64,000 bases of DNA from Paracraurococcus ruber (lineage in GTDB: Bacteria; Pseudomonadota; Alphaproteobacteria; Acetobacterales; Acetobacteraceae), in NCBI RefSeq assembly GCF_004353985.1, contig NZ_SMOA01000006.1, positions 16,583-80,582 of the forward strand, read 5' to 3'. The notes beneath the pieces were generated by a model. That model saw only the letters and a program-made list of their open reading frames with translations. It made no database searches and was not told where the DNA came from. Shown piece after piece: positions 9,313 to 17,808 of the stretch. How positions within the stretch are numbered: the stretch's first letter is position 1; every line of letters begins with the position of its first letter. The translations under genes were made by a program, and so were the position numbers.

Positions 9313-9795
9313 ATGCCGAAGGTCCATGTCACCGCCAGCATCAATGGCGAGCCCGCGGAATTCCTCTGCGACCCCGACAAGAGCATGCTGGAGGTGCTGC
9401 GCAACACGCTCGGCCTGACCGGCACCAAGGAAGGCTGCGGCACCGGCGATTGCGGCGCCTGTTCCATCACCGTGGATGGCCGCCTGGTCTGCGCCTGCCT
9501 GATGCTGGCGGTCGAGGCCGAGGGCACCGAGATCGGCACCATCGAGGGGATGGCGCAGGGCGAGGCGCTGCACCCGCTGCAGCGGAAATTCCTGGAGATG
9601 GCGGCGCTGCAATGCGGCATCTGCACGCCGGGCGTGCTGATCGCGGCCAGGGCGCTGCTGGAGAAGAACCCCGACCCGACCGAGACCGAGGTGCGCTTCG
9701 GCCTGGCCGGCAATCTCTGCCGGTGCACCGGCTACGACAAGATCGTCCGCGCGGTGCTGGAAGCCGCCGCCGAGATGCGGGAGACCGTGGCATGA
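9313..9795 (+). CDS. Molybdenum hydroxylase, (2Fe-2S)-binding small subunit
   Basis: A 160-residue protein with two [2Fe-2S] domains. The plant-ferredoxin-like N-terminal domain has C42, C47, C50 and C60 in GCGTGDCGACSITVDGRLVC. The helical C-terminal domain has C101, C104, C136 and C138 in QCGICTPG and NLCRCTGY. All eight ligands are present, so electron transfer from the molybdenum site to the flavin should be complete. The ATG at 9313 is the only start that leaves a normal N-terminus. The stop overlaps the large-subunit start as ATGA (9792-9795), showing translational coupling. Confidence 0.95.
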   Translation: MPKVHVTASINGEPAEFLCDPDKSMLEVLRNTLGLTGTKEGCGTGDCGACSITVDGRLVCACLMLAVEAEGTEIGTIEGMAQGEALHPLQRKFLEMAALQCGICTPGVLIAARALLEKNPDPTETEVRFGLAGNLCRCTGYDKIVRAVLEAAAEMRETVA

Positions 9796-12071
9796 ACGTC
9801 ATCACCGACAAGCTGCAGGTCGAGGACAACAAGTGGATCGGCACGCGCACCGTCCGCCCGGACGGGGCGGACAAGGTGACCGGCCGCGCCGCCTATGCCG
9901 CCGACAACACCATGCCCGGCATGATCTGGGGCAAGGTGCTGCGCAGCCCGCATGCCCATGCGCGCATCCTGTCCATCGACACGAGCAAGGCCGAGGCGCT
10001 GCCGGGCGTGAAGGCGGTGGTGACGGCGAAGGACATCGTCGAATTCCCGCTCGACAAGTCGGTCATGCTGGGCATCCAGGACATGCGCTGGATGTGCCGC
10101 AACGTGATGGCGCGGGAGAAGGCGCTGTTCCACGGCCACCCGGTGGCCGCCGTCGCCGCCATCAACGAGGAGGTGGCGGCCGCTGCCTGCGCGCTGATCG
10201 AGGTGCAGTACGAGCCCCTGCCGCATGTCATCGAGATCGAGGACGCGATCAGGCCGGACGCGCCGATCCTGCATGACTTCCTGAAGTTCCAGGACAAGCC
10301 TTCCAACATCTCCGCCACGATGACGGCGAAGCTGGGCGACGTGGAGGCAGGCTTCGCCCAGGCGGATGTCGTGATCGAGCGGACCTTCCGCACCCGGCCG
10401 GTCCACCAGGGCTATATCGAGCCGCAGGCCTGCACGGTCAGCTACGCCGCCGATGGCCGCGCGACGATCTGGAGCAGCTCGCAGGGCCAGTTCATGGTCC
10501 GGGCGATGACGTCGCTGCTGACCGGCGTGCCGCAGAGCCACATCAAGGCCATCCCGGCCGAGATCGGCGGCGGCTTCGGCGCCAAGACCATCATCTACCT
10601 CGAGCCGCTGGCGCTGATCCTGTCGAAGAAGTCCGGCCGCCCGGTGAAGATGGTGATGTCGCGGGACGAGGTGATGCGCGCGACCGGCCCCACCTCGGGC
10701 TCCTTCAGCACGGTGAAGATCGGCGCGAAGAAGGACGGCACCATCGTCGCGGCGCAGGGCACCTTCTACATCCAGGCGGGCTGCCTGCCCGGCGGGCCGC
10801 TGCGCGGGCCGGTCGGCTGCGCCTTCGCGCCCTACGACATCCCGCATGTCCTCTCGGTCGGCTACGAGGTCGTCTCCAACCGCTCCAAGGTCGCGGCCTA
10901 TCGCGCCCCGGGCGCGCCGCTCGGCGCCTATGCTGCCGAATGCGTGCTGGACGAGATCGCCGAGAAACTCGGCATGGACCGCCTTGAGATCCGGCTGAAG
11001 AACAGCGCGAAGCCCGGCACCAAGGCGGCCTATGGCGCCACCTTCGGCAAGGTCACCTTCGAGGAGACGATCGAGGCGGTCCAGAACCACGAGCACACCA
11101 AGGCGCCGCTCGACCGCAACCCGCGCCCGGGCGTGAAGCGCGGCCGCGGCGTCGCCTCTGGCTTCTGGTACAATGCGGGCGGCGAATCCTCGGCGCAGCT
11201 GAACATCTCCGAGGACGGCAATGTCCTGGTGACGACCGGCCACCCGGATGTCGGCGGATCCCGCGCCTCCATCGCCAATGTCACGGCGGAGCTGCTGGGG
11301 ATCGACCATGGCCGCGTCTCCGTGCAGATCGGCGACACCGCTTCCATCGGCTTCTCCAACCTCACCGGCGGCAGCCGCGTCACCTTCGCCTCCGCCATGG
11401 TGGTGACGCAGTCCGCCGAAAAGGTGATCGGCCAGCTGAAGGAACGCGCGGCGAAGATCTGGAAGATCGACCCGGAGGCGGTGACCTGGGAGAATGGCGA
11501 GGCACGGCCGGCCGGCCCGAATGCCGGCCAGTTCCCGCCGCTGAGCCTGAAGGAACTGGCGGCGAAGGCGAACGAGATGGGCGGGCCCATCGGCGCCGGC
11601 GTGCAGCTGAACACCACCGGCGCCGATCCCGGCTTCGCCACGCATGTGGTGGATGTGGAGGTGGACGTCGATCTCGGCATCGTCCGGGTGCTGCGCTACA
11701 CCGCGGCGCAGGATGTCGGCCGCGCGCTGCATCCCAGCTACGTGGAAGGCCAGATCCAGGGCGGCGTGGTGCAGGGCATCGGCTGGGCGCTGAGCGAGGA
11801 ATACCTGTACGACAAGCAGGGCCGGCTGGATAATGCCGGCTTCCTCGATTACCGCATGCCGGTCTGCTCCGACGTGCCGATGATCGAGCCGCTGATGCTG
11901 GAGATCCCGAACCCCAAGCATCCGCAGGGCGTGCGGGGGGTGGGGGAAGCGCCGATCGTCCCGCCGCTGGCCGCCATCGCCAACGCGGTCTACGACGCGC
12001 TCGGCACCCGCTTCTACAGCCTGCCGATGTCGCCGCCGAAGATCCTGGAAGGGCTCGACGCCGCGGGTTAG
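9792..12071 (+). CDS. Molybdenum hydroxylase, molybdopterin-binding large subunit
   Basis: A 759-residue catalytic subunit of the xanthine dehydrogenase/aldehyde oxidase superfamily. It hydroxylates its substrate with water at a Mo-molybdopterin cytosine dinucleotide-type centre. Visible landmarks are the N-terminal RTVRPDGADKVTGRAAYAAD, the GGGFGAK molybdopterin-contact loop near residue 259, AYRAPGAPLGAYAAE near residue 371, and GVRGVGEAP near the C-terminus with the likely catalytic base E719. It lacks the CO-dehydrogenase active-site loop with VAYRCSFR, so it is not a true CoxL. Such proteins are commonly annotated only as xanthine dehydrogenase family; the true substrate is unknown here. 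Confidence 0.93.
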   Translation: MNVITDKLQVEDNKWIGTRTVRPDGADKVTGRAAYAADNTMPGMIWGKVLRSPHAHARILSIDTSKAEALPGVKAVVTAKDIVEFPLDKSVMLGIQDMRWMCRNVMAREKALFHGHPVAAVAAINEEVAAAACALIEVQYEPLPHVIEIEDAIRPDAPILHDFLKFQDKPSNISATMTAKLGDVEAGFAQADVVIERTFRTRPVHQGYIEPQACTVSYAADGRATIWSSSQGQFMVRAMTSLLTGVPQSHIKAIPAEIGGGFGAKTIIYLEPLALILSKKSGRPVKMVMSRDEVMRATGPTSGSFSTVKIGAKKDGTIVAAQGTFYIQAGCLPGGPLRGPVGCAFAPYDIPHVLSVGYEVVSNRSKVAAYRAPGAPLGAYAAECVLDEIAEKLGMDRLEIRLKNSAKPGTKAAYGATFGKVTFEETIEAVQNHEHTKAPLDRNPRPGVKRGRGVASGFWYNAGGESSAQLNISEDGNVLVTTGHPDVGGSRASIANVTAELLGIDHGRVSVQIGDTASIGFSNLTGGSRVTFASAMVVTQSAEKVIGQLKERAAKIWKIDPEAVTWENGEARPAGPNAGQFPPLSLKELAAKANEMGGPIGAGVQLNTTGADPGFATHVVDVEVDVDLGIVRVLRYTAAQDVGRALHPSYVEGQIQGGVVQGIGWALSEEYLYDKQGRLDNAGFLDYRMPVCSDVPMIEPLMLEIPNPKHPQGVRGVGEAPIVPPLAAIANAVYDALGTRFYSLPMSPPKILEGLDAAG

Positions 12072-12078
12072 AGCAGAT

Positions 12079-12105
12079 CCCGATCAGTGAAATCACCTGA
12101 TCGGG
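12079..12105. repeat. 27-bp imperfect palindrome after the molybdenum hydroxylase operon
   Basis: CCCGATCAG (12079-12087) and CTGATCGGG (12097-12105) are perfect inverted arms around TGAAATCAC. It begins 8 bases after the TAG stop of the large subunit. It could act as a transcription stop for the plus-strand operon, although no T-run follows. It lies next to the larger hairpin at 12131-12174. Confidence 0.55.
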
Positions 12106-12130
12106 TGAGGATGCTCGTCGATTCAAATGA

Positions 12131-12174
12131 CTAGAGCGGTTGCCGTGAGCCATGGCGAACGGAAACCGCTCTAG
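12131..12174. repeat. 44-bp hairpin element between convergent genes
   Basis: The outer arms CTAGAGCGGTT (12131-12141) and AACCGCTCTAG (12164-12174) are perfectly complementary over 11 bp. After one mismatch the stem continues with CCGT (12143-12146) and ACGG (12159-12162). The loop includes GAGCCATGGC. It sits between the molybdenum hydroxylase operon and the convergent DUF4142 gene, so it may terminate both. Its form suggests a dispersed intergenic repeat, but I see only one copy in this window. Confidence 0.6.
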
Positions 12175-12209
12175 CGGAAGGGGGCCGCGGCGCCGCGGCC
12201 TCCGTCGCC

Positions 12210-12725
12210 TCAGGTCAGCATCATCTGGATTTCCTGCAGCATCGTCAGGTGCTGCTGGATGGACATGCGGGCCAGCACGGCGATGTGCTGCGTGTCCGTG
12301 CTGCGGTTGGTGTTCTCCAGATAGCCCTGCTGCGTCAGCAGCAACGCCTGGTGCTGCTGGATCTGGCTGAGGATGAAGGCGCGGTCGAAGGCCGCCCCGG
12401 TCTGCGACTGCAGCGTCTTCAGCACCGCCATGTGGTCGGCATCCAGCGGCACCGGCCGCGGATTCTCCGAATTGGTCAGGACCTGCGCCAGCGCCGTCTG
12501 CTCGGCGATCTCGAAGCCGGCGAACTGCTTCACCTTCGGGTTCTGTGCCCGTTCCAGGGCCAGGGTGCTGGCCTGCGTCGCCAGCGTGCCGCCCATCAGC
12601 GTCTTCGCCAGGTATTCGGTGCCGGAGACGGTGGGCACCGTCCGCACCTGCGCCAGGGCCAGCCGCGGGCTGAGCGCCAGGGCCGCGAGCCCGGCCGAGC
12701 CGAGCAGGATGCCGCGTCGATCCAT
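12210..12725 (-). CDS. DUF4142 family exported protein
   Basis: A 171-residue protein starting with MDRRGILLGSAGLAALALSPRLALA. This is a clear signal peptide with an RR pair that could make it a Tat substrate, cleaved after ALA near residue 25. The mature part is a helical bundle with GTEYLAKTLMGGTLATQAS, KVKQFAGFEIAEQTALAQVL and a C-terminal HIAVLARMSIQQHLTMLQEI, matching the ferritin-like DUF4142 family. Members are periplasmic and of unknown function; no di-iron E/ExxH set is evident here. An AAGGA lies about 9 bases before the ATG. It is convergent with the molybdenum hydroxylase operon. Confidence 0.88.
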   Translation of the reverse strand: MDRRGILLGSAGLAALALSPRLALAQVRTVPTVSGTEYLAKTLMGGTLATQASTLALERAQNPKVKQFAGFEIAEQTALAQVLTNSENPRPVPLDADHMAVLKTLQSQTGAAFDRAFILSQIQQHQALLLTQQGYLENTNRSTDTQHIAVLARMSIQQHLTMLQEIQMMLT

Positions 12726-13323
12726 CGGGTCGTTCCTTCTGCGGGAGTATCGGCTGGGTCGATCCACCCGGCCGCCGGTGCGCAGAACGAGGATGACGGG
12801 CTTGGGTTCGGGGCGGCCGCCTTGTCGGCACCCGCCGGCCCGCCGGACGGCGGCGGTGCTGTCCCGGCTCACGCCGCCGTGACGCCCACCGGGGAAGGGG
12901 GATAAACCTCGGCGGTGGCCAGGGTCTTTTCCGTGCCGCCAGCGTTGCCCAGGCATGACAGAGGGAAGGGTCGCCGGCCATGCCACCTGCGGCCGGCCGG
13001 CGCGGCGAAGGCGGAGTCGGACCTGCCCGATGCCGCCCGCCACGGCCGCGCGCGCCGCTGCCCGATCCGCGACGGCGACGCAGTGCGGGACCACGGCGTC
13101 AAGCTTCGTCACCCGTCGCCCGGCCGGCACGACCGCGCGGAATGTTGGGGGCGCCGGGCATGACGGGCGCGGCGCGCCATGCGGCGGCAGCCAATCGGGC
13201 GCTGCGATGTGCGGCCCCCACGCCGCGGGTCGGGCCGGGTCGTGGCCGCGACGGCGCCCGCCGCCACCGCGGCTGCGGCGCCCCACGACCGCTGCGCATT
13301 TCCGACCGGGGATGAGGTGACGA
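12726..13323. other. 598-bp intergenic region without a supportable gene
   Basis: Several short open frames exist on both strands, but all are rich in Arg/Ala/Pro/Gly, lack ribosome sites, and match nothing I recognise. The right end holds the ribosome site GAGG (13314-13317) for the HAD gene. The region lies between divergent genes, so it should contain two promoters; I could not define them. Confidence 0.5.
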
Positions 13324-13983
13324 ATGATCAGCATGGTCCTCTTCGACGTGGACGGCACGCTGGTGGATACGGTGGACCTGCATGCCGAAAGCTGGGTGCG
13401 CTGCTTCCGGCATTTCGGGCGTGAGGTCGCCTTCGATGCGGTGCGCAGCCAGATCGGCAAGGGCGGCGACCAGCTCATGCCCGTCTTCCTGCCGCGGGAG
13501 GAGGTGGAGCGGCATGGCGAGGACATGGAGGCCTTCCGCAAACAGCTCTACATGCGGGAGATGATCGGGACGGTCCGCGGCTTCCCCGGCGTCGCCGACC
13601 TGTTCCGCCGGCTGCGCGCGGATGGGCGGCGCATCGTCCTCGCCTCCTCCGGCAAGCCGGATGAGCTGGAGCGCTACAAGGCGCTGCTCGGCATCCAGGA
13701 CCTGGTGGACGGGGCGACCAGCTCGGAGGATGCCGAGAGGTCGAAGCCGCATCCGGACATCTTCCAGGCGGCGCTGGATGGCGCGGACCCGCGGGCGGCG
13801 ATCGTGGTGGGCGATTCGCCCTACGATGCCGAGGCCGCGGGGAAGGCCGGGCTGCGGACCATCGGCCTGCTCTGCGGCGGCTTCCCGCCCGGGGATCTGC
13901 GCGGCGCCGGCTGCATCGCGCTCTACCGCGACCCGGCCGACCTGCTGGCGCAATACGACCGCTCGCCGCTGGCGCGGGGCTGA
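13324..13983 (+). CDS. HAD superfamily hydrolase (beta-phosphoglucomutase/phosphatase type)
   Basis: A 219-residue haloacid-dehalogenase-fold protein. Motif I is FDVDGTLVDT with nucleophile D8 and acid/base D10. Motif II is the Ser of VLASSGKP, motif III the Lys of RSKPHPD, and motif IV the GDSPYDAEAAGKAG run with two Asp. A helical C1 cap lies between motifs I and II, as in phosphoglycolate phosphatase and beta-phosphoglucomutase. The ribosome site GAGGTG lies 5-10 bases before the ATG. It is 5 bases from the GH13 glucosidase, so a role in sugar-phosphate handling is a reasonable guess, not a demonstrated one. Confidence 0.92.
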   Translation: MISMVLFDVDGTLVDTVDLHAESWVRCFRHFGREVAFDAVRSQIGKGGDQLMPVFLPREEVERHGEDMEAFRKQLYMREMIGTVRGFPGVADLFRRLRADGRRIVLASSGKPDELERYKALLGIQDLVDGATSSEDAERSKPHPDIFQAALDGADPRAAIVVGDSPYDAEAAGKAGLRTIGLLCGGFPPGDLRGAGCIALYRDPADLLAQYDRSPLARG

Positions 13984-13988
13984 GCCGC

Positions 13989-15554
13989 ATGGCGCGCTGG
14001 TGGCAATCCGCGGTCATCTACCAGGTCTATCCGCGCAGCTTCCAGGACAGCGACGGCGACGGCATCGGCGACCTGCCGGGGATCGCGGCGCGGCTGGACC
14101 ACCTCGTCGCGCTCGGCGTGGACGCGGTCTGGATCTCGCCCTTCTATCCTTCGCCCATGGCGGATTTCGGCTATGACGTGGCCGATCATCGCGGCGTGGA
14201 CCCGGCCTTCGGCACGCTGGCGGATTTCGACCGGCTGGTCGCCGCAGCGCATGAGCGGGGTTTGCGCGTCATCCTCGACTACGTGCCGAACCACACGGCG
14301 GACACGCATCCCTGGTTCCTGGACAGCCGGGCGTCGCACGAGAACCCCAAGCGGGACTGGTACATCTGGCGGGAGCCGGCGCCTGATGGCGGCCCGCCGA
14401 ACAATTGGCGCAGCGAATTCGGCGGTGCCGCATGGACGCTGGACGCGGCGACGGGCCAGTATTTCTACCATGCCTATCTGCCGCAGCAGCCAGACCTGAA
14501 CTGGCGCAACCCGGCGGTGCAGGACGCCATGCTGGACGTGCTGCGCTTCTGGCTGGACCGTGGCGTGGATGGCTTCCGGGTGGATGCGATCCACCACCTG
14601 TTCGAGGATGCCTCGCTCCGCGACAACCCGCCCAACCCGGCCTGGCGGGACGGCATGTCGCCGGCGCGCCGCGTCCTCCGCACCCACACCATGGACCAGC
14701 CGGAGGTACAGGGGGCGGTCGCCGCCATGCGCCGCCTGGCAGACCTCTATCCCGGGGAAAGGCTGCTCATCGGCGAAGCCTATCTGCCGATCGACCGGCT
14801 CATGGCCTATTACGGCGTGGACCTGTCGGGCTTCCACCTGCCCTTCAACTTCCACCTGCTCTCCACGCCCTGGTCCGCCCCAGCCATCGCCGACCTGATC
14901 GCCCGCTACGAAGCGGCGCTGCCGGAAGGGGCCTGGCCGAACTGGGTGCTCGGCAACCATGACCGCAGCCGCGTCGCCAGCCGCCTCGGGCCACGGCAGG
15001 CCCGCATCGCCGCCATGCTGCTGCTGACGCTGCGCGGCACGCCCACCCTCTACCAGGGGGAGGAGCTTGGGCTCACCGACGTGCCGATCCCGCCCGGCTT
15101 GGTGCAGGACCCGTGGGAGAAGCGCGTGCCCGGCCTTGGCCTGGGGCGCGACCCGGTCCGCACGCCGATGCCCTGGGACGGCACGGCGCAGGCGGGCTTC
15201 ACCACCGGGACGCCCTGGCTGCCGCTGGGGGAGGCGCATCGTCCGCTGCATGCGACGGCCCAGGCGCGCGACCCCGGGTCCATGCTCCGGCTCTACCGGG
15301 ACCTGCTGATGCTGCGGCGGCGGGAACCGGCCCTGTCGCTCGGGCCCATCGCCGCGGTGGCGGCGGAGGGCGATTTGCTCCGCTACGAACGCCGGGATCC
15401 GGACGGTGGCCGCGGGTTGCTGGTGCTGCTGAACCTCGCCGAGGCCGAGCGGACGCTGCGGGTCGGCGGCACGCCGCTGCTCTCGACCCATGGCGATGCC
15501 GGCAGCGGCACCAGGCTTCGGTCGCTGGAGGGGATGGTCATGCGGCCGGAGTAG
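13989..15554 (+). CDS. GH13 alpha-glucosidase (oligo-1,6-glucosidase/trehalose-isomaltulose group)
   Basis: A 521-residue cytoplasmic glycoside hydrolase with the (beta/alpha)8 barrel of GH13. Conserved regions: DYVPNHTAD (region I, near residue 97), GFRVDA with nucleophile D199 (region II), IGEAYL with acid/base E263 (region III), and LGNHDRSR with D325 (region IV). The N-terminus WWQSAVIYQVYPRSFQDSDGDGIGD is typical of alpha-1,4/1,6-glucosidases that retain configuration on short malto-oligosaccharides or sucrose. A C-terminal beta-domain follows. It forms a two-gene unit with the upstream HAD phosphatase. Exact bond specificity is uncertain. Confidence 0.94.
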   Translation: MARWWQSAVIYQVYPRSFQDSDGDGIGDLPGIAARLDHLVALGVDAVWISPFYPSPMADFGYDVADHRGVDPAFGTLADFDRLVAAAHERGLRVILDYVPNHTADTHPWFLDSRASHENPKRDWYIWREPAPDGGPPNNWRSEFGGAAWTLDAATGQYFYHAYLPQQPDLNWRNPAVQDAMLDVLRFWLDRGVDGFRVDAIHHLFEDASLRDNPPNPAWRDGMSPARRVLRTHTMDQPEVQGAVAAMRRLADLYPGERLLIGEAYLPIDRLMAYYGVDLSGFHLPFNFHLLSTPWSAPAIADLIARYEAALPEGAWPNWVLGNHDRSRVASRLGPRQARIAAMLLLTLRGTPTLYQGEELGLTDVPIPPGLVQDPWEKRVPGLGLGRDPVRTPMPWDGTAQAGFTTGTPWLPLGEAHRPLHATAQARDPGSMLRLYRDLLMLRRREPALSLGPIAAVAAEGDLLRYERRDPDGGRGLLVLLNLAEAERTLRVGGTPLLSTHGDAGSGTRLRSLEGMVMRPE

Positions 15555-15562
15555 AGCGCATT

Positions 15563-15582
15563 GCGGAGCGGCGTGGCTCCGC
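15563..15582. terminator. Possible terminator hairpin after the GH13 gene
   Basis: GCGGAGC (15563-15569) and GCTCCGC (15576-15582) form a 7-bp stem around a 6-base loop, 8 bases after the GH13 stop. No T-run follows, so it is only suggestive. It lies in the convergent gap before the gene at 15662. Confidence 0.35.
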
Positions 15583-15661
15583 CCGGCAGCCAAGGAGATT
15601 CAGCGGTGCGGCGTTCAGGCCTGAGCGCGATCCGCCAGGGCGATGCCAGGGCCGTCGTGGT

Positions 15662-16219
15662 TCAGCCGAGGGCATCCGTCAGGCGCACCGCATGGGTGAC
15701 GTGTCGCAGGCCATGCGTGGCGCGGCCGACCAGCACCCCGGTGTGACGGTTGTCATACAGGGTCGCCAAGCCGAAGCCATAGCTGCGCAGCAGCAGGAAA
15801 TGGTCGGTGATGCGCAGCAGGTACCACCCGGCGGCCAGGTCGCCGCGGGCGAAGCGGATCAGGCTCTGCCGCTTCGCCGGCAGCGCCACCGGCCCATGCG
15901 CGATGCCGGCCAGGTCCAGCCCGGCCAGCAGGTCGCGCCAATAGGCCGTGACGATGGGCCCATCCGCCGGGTACCAGGCAGGGGCGACGGTGCGCAGCAT
16001 GGCGCAGGCCTCGGCATAGCCGCGGCCGGTCGCCAGGGCGAGGGCAGCCGGGCCGCACCACGGCGTCTCGCCCTGGTTCTCCTCCAGCAGCGACAGATGG
16101 CCGCGCAACGCGGCGGCCGGCCGGGATCCACCGGCCAGTCTGGACTGGAATGACATGCTGAAATCCCGAGGAACGGGCGGCCTCGCCGCCGCGATGCTCG
16201 CAAGATCGTGTATTGTCAC
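15662..16219 (-). CDS. Hypothetical protein with cysteine-peptidase-like Cys-His-Asp pattern
   Basis: 185 residues if the GTG at 16217-16219 is used; an internal ATG at 16154-16156 gives 164. I do not recognise the family with certainty. The sequence contains ENQGETPWCGPAALALATG, with C55 at the start of a helix exactly as in papain-fold C39/C58-type peptidases. Later come RITDHFLLLRSYG with H140 on a strand and LYDNRHTG with D156, a credible Cys-His-Asp triad. A Gln before the Cys (Q49) could form the oxyanion hole. There is no signal peptide, so it would act in the cytoplasm. The 5' region is AT-richer than its surroundings and may hold the promoter. No target or partner gene is evident. 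Confidence 0.7.
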   Translation of the reverse strand: MTIHDLASIAAARPPVPRDFSMSFQSRLAGGSRPAAALRGHLSLLEENQGETPWCGPAALALATGRGYAEACAMLRTVAPAWYPADGPIVTAYWRDLLAGLDLAGIAHGPVALPAKRQSLIRFARGDLAAGWYLLRITDHFLLLRSYGFGLATLYDNRHTGVLVGRATHGLRHVTHAVRLTDALG

Positions 16220-16315
16220 ATTGTAGTCAATCAGAATGTCTATCTTCGCCTATCCAACCCATCGAGCCCCGCGGCCCGTTCCAGGCGGCGGGCATGGCTC
16301 TGCCGCCGGCTGGCA

Positions 16316-16933
16316 TCAGCGCAGCAGCACCCCGTGCTGGCGCAGGAAGTCGAGCAGCGGCAGCAGCGGCAGGCCGAGGATGGCGGCGTGCTCCCCCTCC
16401 ACCCGGGAGAAGAGCTGGACGCCCGGCCCCTCCAGCCGATAGGCGCCGACCGAGGACAGCAGCGCCTCCCCCTCCGCCGCCAGATAGGCCTCGAGGAAGT
16501 CGTCGCTGAAGTCCCGCATCGTCAGCCGCGGCCGCGCCAGGTGCTGCCACACCCGCTGGCCCTGCCGCCAGCAGACCAGGGCGGAGACCAGCTCATGCGT
16601 CCGGCCGCGCAGCGCCCGCAGATGCGCCCGCGCCCCATCCATCCCCACCGGCTTGTCGAACCAGCGGCCGTCGCAGACCAGCATCTGGTCGGCGCCGATC
16701 ACCAGTGCCTCCGGGTGCCGGCGGGCGATGCGCTGCGCCTTGGCCTCGGCCAGCAGCATGGCGGCATCCTCCACCGGGATGCCCTCGGCCTGGGCGCTTT
16801 CCTTGATCGCCGCCTCGTCCACCGCCGCCGCCTCGGCCGTGAAGGCCAGGCCGGCGCCGCGCAGCACCGCCTGCCGGGCAGTGGAAGCGGTGGCGAGGAC
16901 CAGCGGCGGCGCCGTGCGCTGCAGCAGGCTCAT
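16316..16933 (-). CDS. maf: Maf-like nucleoside triphosphate pyrophosphatase
   Basis: A 205-residue cytoplasmic house-cleaning enzyme that hydrolyses non-canonical or excess NTPs to NMP plus PPi. The N-terminal phosphate-binding motif is [12 protein letters not shown] (usually LASxSPRR, so slightly divergent). The catalytic region has [12 protein letters not shown] with D82, then FDKP with K94, and the C-terminal [17 protein letters not shown] matches the family's Y-x-IEG-x-G-x-F segment. Length is normal. Its ATG overlaps the stop of the PPDK regulator as ATGA at 16930-16933. Maf next to the PPDK regulator and the origin is a widespread alphaproteobacterial arrangement. Confidence 0.93.
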   Translation of the reverse strand: MSLLQRTAPPLVLATASTARQAVLRGAGLAFTAEAAAVDEAAIKESAQAEGIPVEDAAMLLAEAKAQRIARRHPEALVIGADQMLVCDGRWFDKPVGMDGARAHLRALRGRTHELVSALVCWRQGQRVWQHLARPRLTMRDFSDDFLEAYLAAEGEALLSSVGAYRLEGPGVQLFSRVEGEHAAILGLPLLPLLDFLRQHGVLLR

Positions 16934-17808
16934 GTGCCGGAGGCCGGCACCGGACTGGGCATCGGCTTCGCCGCCTGGGCGCGCCGGGCGTGCCAGGCTT
17001 CCATCAGCTGCAGCACGGTCGCCGCCGTCTCCTCGATGCTGCGGCGGGTGACGTCGATCACCGGCCAGCCGCGCGCGGTGCAGAGCCGGCGGGCGACCAG
17101 GATCTCGGCCTTCACGCTGTCCGGGTCGATATAGTCGTTGGTGTCCTGCCGCACCCCGTCGGCGCCGATCAGCCGCAGCCGGTGGCGGCGGATCTCGATC
17201 AGCGCCGGCGCGTCGATGGTCAGGCCCACCACCGGGCAGGGCGGCGAGTCGAGCTCGGGCGGCAGCGGCGCGTTCGGCACGATGGGGACATTCGCCGCCT
17301 TGATGCCGCGATTTGCCAGGTAGAAGCAGGTCGGCGTCTTGCTGCTGCGGGACACGCCGACCAGGCAGACATCCGCCTCATGGATGCCGGCCGTGCCCTG
17401 GCCGTCATCATGCGACAACACGTAGTGCATGGCGTCGATGCGGCGGAAATAATCGGCGTCCATCACATGCTGCGCCGCCCGCTTCTCCTTCGCCTGGGCG
17501 CCGATCTGGCCCTGCAGCAGGTCCATCACCTGGTCGAGGACAGAGAGGCAGGGCACGCCCAGCCGCTCGCACACCTCCTCCAGCGCATGCCGAAGGCTGC
17601 GGTCCACCAGGGTGAACAGCACCGGCCCCGGCTCGTGCTGCACGCCTTCCAGCACGCGGTCGAGCTGGAGGCGGGAGCGGATGAGGCTCCAGCGGTGATG
17701 AACCACATGGTGGTCCTCGAACCGCGCGAGCGTCGCCCGGGCGATGGAGTTCAGCGTCTCCCCGGTGCTGTCGGAGACCAGATGGAGGTTGATGGCGCGC
17801 GTGGGCAT
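16930..17808 (-). CDS. Pyruvate, phosphate dikinase regulatory protein (DUF299, RP001-type kinase/pyrophosphorylase)
   Basis: A 292-residue bifunctional enzyme family that inactivates pyruvate phosphate dikinase (or PEP synthase) by ADP-dependent threonine phosphorylation and reactivates it by phosphate-dependent removal. The conserved N-terminus [12 protein letters not shown], the [19 protein letters not shown] run (about residues 118-136), and the P-loop-like [10 protein letters not shown] (151-160) are all present. The C-terminal part has [14 protein letters not shown], also conserved. In Caulobacter and Rickettsia the orthologue (RP001) borders the replication origin, with hemE on the other side. 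The same arrangement is seen here. Confidence 0.95.
   Translation of the reverse strand: MPTRAINLHLVSDSTGETLNSIARATLARFEDHHVVHHRWSLIRSRLQLDRVLEGVQHEPGPVLFTLVDRSLRHALEEVCERLGVPCLSVLDQVMDLLQGQIGAQAKEKRAAQHVMDADYFRRIDAMHYVLSHDDGQGTAGIHEADVCLVGVSRSSKTPTCFYLANRGIKAANVPIVPNAPLPPELDSPPCPVVGLTIDAPALIEIRRHRLRLIGADGVRQDTNDYIDPDSVKAEILVARRLCTARGWPVIDVTRRSIEETAATVLQLMEAWHARRAQAAKPMPSPVPASGT

Noticed and set aside
9732..11921. Long minus-strand frame opposite the molybdenum hydroxylase large subunit
   Set aside because: Composition is Arg/His/Gly/Asp-rich and motif-free; the plus-strand frame encodes a complete catalytic subunit.
9792..12071. Considered calling the large subunit CO dehydrogenase CoxL
   Set aside because: The CoxL active-site loop VAYRCSFR is absent; only the wider xanthine dehydrogenase family can be supported.
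12869..13163. Small frames in the 598-bp gap before the HAD gene
   Set aside because: No ribosome sites, low-complexity Arg/Pro/Ala products, frames open on several strands at once as expected by chance in this base composition.
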